Source: Rhynchopus euleeides (lineage: Eukaryota > Euglenozoa > Diplonemea > Diplonemida > Diplonemidae). From it: 64,000 nt of DNA. Both the position numbers and the translations under genes were made by a program. Positions 61,950 to 64,000 of the stretch are shown here, piece by piece. Position 1 is the stretch's first letter; each line of letters opens with the position of its first letter. The DNA is taken from NCBI GenBank assembly GCA_963210315.1, contig OY723269.1, positions 1,364,001 to 1,428,000 on the forward strand. Reading direction: 5' to 3'. Below the pieces are notes generated by a model. The model did no database searches, was not told where the DNA came from, and was given only the letters and a program-made list of their open reading frames with translations.

Positions 61950-64000
61950 ATGTCCGTTCCCACGCGCAATGAGAGCCATGAGAAGCTGGCCCTGGCGTGC
62001 GATGTGGCGCTGCAGCACTTCGGGGTTGTGCCGCACCTCATTGTGACGCGGCTGGTGCAGCTGGGCCCGGCGACCGTCACGCAGCTGGCACACCACTGCA
62101 GCTCCAACATTCCTGTCGGGATACGTATGTCTTTGCACTGCCGCCACAAAGCCCTCTCACTTGAGTGATGGAAGCGTCCAATCCAGCTCTCCCAGCGCAG
62201 AGGCCGCAACCCGTATTTTCTGCAGTCACTCCAGGGCAGCAACGGAAGGTGCGCCCGATGCTGCGCCAGCAGCACACATATCACATCATCTCACCCCACG
62301 GCACCACAGTGTACGACCACACGAAGCTACGTCGGGCGCTGGTGGTGCTGATCCACCACGGGGTTGTGGGGTTCCGGGTGGATGCGCCGACGCAGTACTA
62401 CTGCATGCCGGACATGCTTGTGATGCGCATCAAGCACCCCTCCATGATCCAGACCAGCAAGCAGCTGTTTGGGGACGAGGGCGGCCAGCTGACGAAGCTG
62501 CTGCTGCAGCACGGGCGTGCGAGCGACGAAAACCTCGTCGAGTTCGCACTGCAGGACCCGACCGGGCCGTACTGCCAGCTCCCCCCTGATGCGCAGATGA
62601 GGAAGCGTGACCAGATGCACGGGCGCCTGCACGACATGATTGCACACCACTTCGTGGAGCCTGCCTCCAAGGTCAACTTCAACATCGCGAAGGAGGAGCG
62701 CCTGCAGGGCATCGAGAGGCTCGATGCCGAGATCGAGAAGAAGGGGAAGAAGACGAAGCGTGCGGATAAGCGCAAGCGCGACGTGGCAGATTCGGATATG
62801 TGGCAGCTCGACGACATCGACCGGAAAAGCCCCCAGCAGGGGGAACCCGGGGCCGATCCGGCGGGGCCCACGCTGCTGCGTGTCAACGTCGTGAAGTTCC
62901 TCCACCACCAGCGCAGCTCTGAGGCGATCGACTTGGTGAAGCGCATCGTTAACGACAGCGCCTCCCACCTTGTCGAGTGCATGCTCCGCTACCCGCAGCG
63001 CGTCTCGTCTATCGTCCCTGCAGACGTATGTCCGGTGGGGTGTGGGGATGGCCTTTTATCAAGGCCATGGGGTGCTCGGTGCCTTAATAAGTAGAGTTTC
63101 GCATGTGTTGTGTTTCACGTGTGTAAGGGGAATGGGGGTGGGGGGGTGGGGAGGGGTCTCGAGATCTGGCTTGAATCGTGTGGATTGTTGCCACGACTTC
63201 TATGCCAACCCCCCGTTGCCTTGCAGATTCAGACATGCACCTGTCCTGTGCCGCCGATGCCGCCTGTGTCTGAAGCGCTGCGGGAGGAGCAGCTGGCGCA
63301 GCTGACTGGCCCCGAGGTAACGCCCCGCCTCAAGGAGCTGCTGACTGGCCTGTCGAGCGGGCTCGCCCACCTCCACAACTACCCGATCCTGAAGCTGGTC
63401 AACCCGTCGAAAGGGCACGCAGTCAACATGGTATGTATTGCAGCGCTTGCCTCACAGGTGTGACATCGGTGTATCTGAGGTGCCATGTTTTCTCACTAGG
63501 GTTGCAGCTACCGCCCCCTCCCATCCCCATGCCTCACAGGCTGCGATCACCGCTGCTCTGCGCAACGCGCAGATCGAGTACATCATCAGCAAGAAGTGCG
63601 GCACTGTGGGGCGCAGGATCTTCAAAATCCTGATGCAGAAGAAGGCGCTGGAGGAGAAGGACATCGTGAGCCAGGCGCTGGCGCCTGAGGCCGATGTGCG
63701 GCAGACGATGTACCGCATGAAGTCCACGGGGTACCTGTCTGTGCGTGAGGTGCCCATGACGGCTGACATGAACCCGAACAAGACGATTTTCCTCTGGGGT
63801 GTTCCGTACGAGGCCGTGCAGCTCCGCATTGTCGACGAGATGTACAAAACCCTGCGCAACATGTACCAGAAGCGGCTACACGCTGCAAGCGAGGTGGCGC
63901 CCCTTCTGGCACGCCTCAGCAGCAGCGGCAAGACACACGGCCTGACCGAGCAGCAGCTTGAGCAGGTGGCGAAGTGGAACTCCATGTCGGAAAGCCTCAC
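61950..64000 (+). CDS. RNA polymerase III subunit RPC3 (RPC82/POLR3C family), 3' end cut by window
   Basis: Exons 61950-62124, 62226-63025, 63227-63430 and 63540 onward; donors GTATGT three times, acceptors CTGCAG, TTGCAG, CTCACAG. The first exon encodes the N-terminal winged-helix domain (KLALACDVALQHFGVVPHLIVTRL...TVTQLAHHC) and the next the RPC82 region with repeated winged helices (YDHTKLRRALVVLIHHGVVGF, TQYYCMPDMLVMRI). The last exon carries another winged helix (GTVGRRIFKILMQKKALEEKDI, YRMKSTGYLSVREVPMT) ahead of the coiled part RNMYQKRLHAASE. RPC3, RPC6 and RPC7 form the initiation heterotrimer of RNA polymerase III, making tRNA and 5S rRNA. Charged insertion EKKGKKTKRADKRKRD lies near residue 240. 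About 480 residues are visible; the family is ~530-650, so little is missing. Confidence 0.92.

Overview
This is eukaryotic nuclear DNA. Coding regions are GC-rich. Genes are separated by long, oddly composed intergenic stretches (poly-C/poly-G runs, CA repeats, T-rich stretches). Several genes have spliceosomal introns that nearly all begin GTATG, and a 200-base run of N marks an assembly gap at 25736-25935. A free-living protist is most likely. The ankyrin repeats, very GC-rich coding, mobile-element load and one gene with an apparent secretory leader would suit a chromerid alveolate (Chromera/Vitrella type), but that is an inference I could not test.

Layout. 1-7.7 kb: no convincing gene; poly-C, arrays of a GAACCGGTTC palindrome, local duplications. 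7.8-10.15 kb: DNA transposon copy 1. 10.2-17 kb: repeats, a possible element, foldback copy 1, hairpin repeats. 17.1-18.1 kb: a PX domain joined to an HSP20-like alpha-crystallin domain. 18.1-25.4 kb: a tyrosine-recombinase retroelement (Gag-like, recombinase, RT-RNase H) with nested direct repeats. 26.8-28.9 kb: a concentric palindromic AT-rich element abutting foldback copy 2. 30.5-32.8 kb: transposon copy 2, inverted relative to copy 1. 34.2-36.5 kb: a four-exon protein with two PX domains. 39.7-40.8 and 47.4-48.7 kb: two related ankyrin-repeat genes, the second frameshifted. 41.5-43.3 kb: SET-domain-like protein with a hydrophobic leader. 43.9-44.9 kb: a one-pass membrane protein. 46.1-47.0 kb: a non-autonomous inverted-repeat element. 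49.6-52.2 kb: a low-complexity protein with coiled coil. 53.8-54.7 kb: a protein with two cold-shock domains. 55.8-60.1 kb: a four-exon protein rich in proline, glutamine and histidine. 61.95 kb to the end: RNA polymerase III subunit RPC3, cut off by the window.

No operon-like logic is visible. The cellular genes lie on the plus strand as separate units. Two of them suggest phosphoinositide-membrane binding (PX-HSP20 and dual PX), two suggest RNA metabolism or transcription (cold-shock protein, RPC3), and one may be an RNA-linked or CTD-binding protein. The most unusual features are mobile: a transposon carrying what looks like a captured histone-like gene between duplicated termini; a retroelement with its recombinase upstream of its reverse transcriptase; and several families of hairpin or palindromic repeats.
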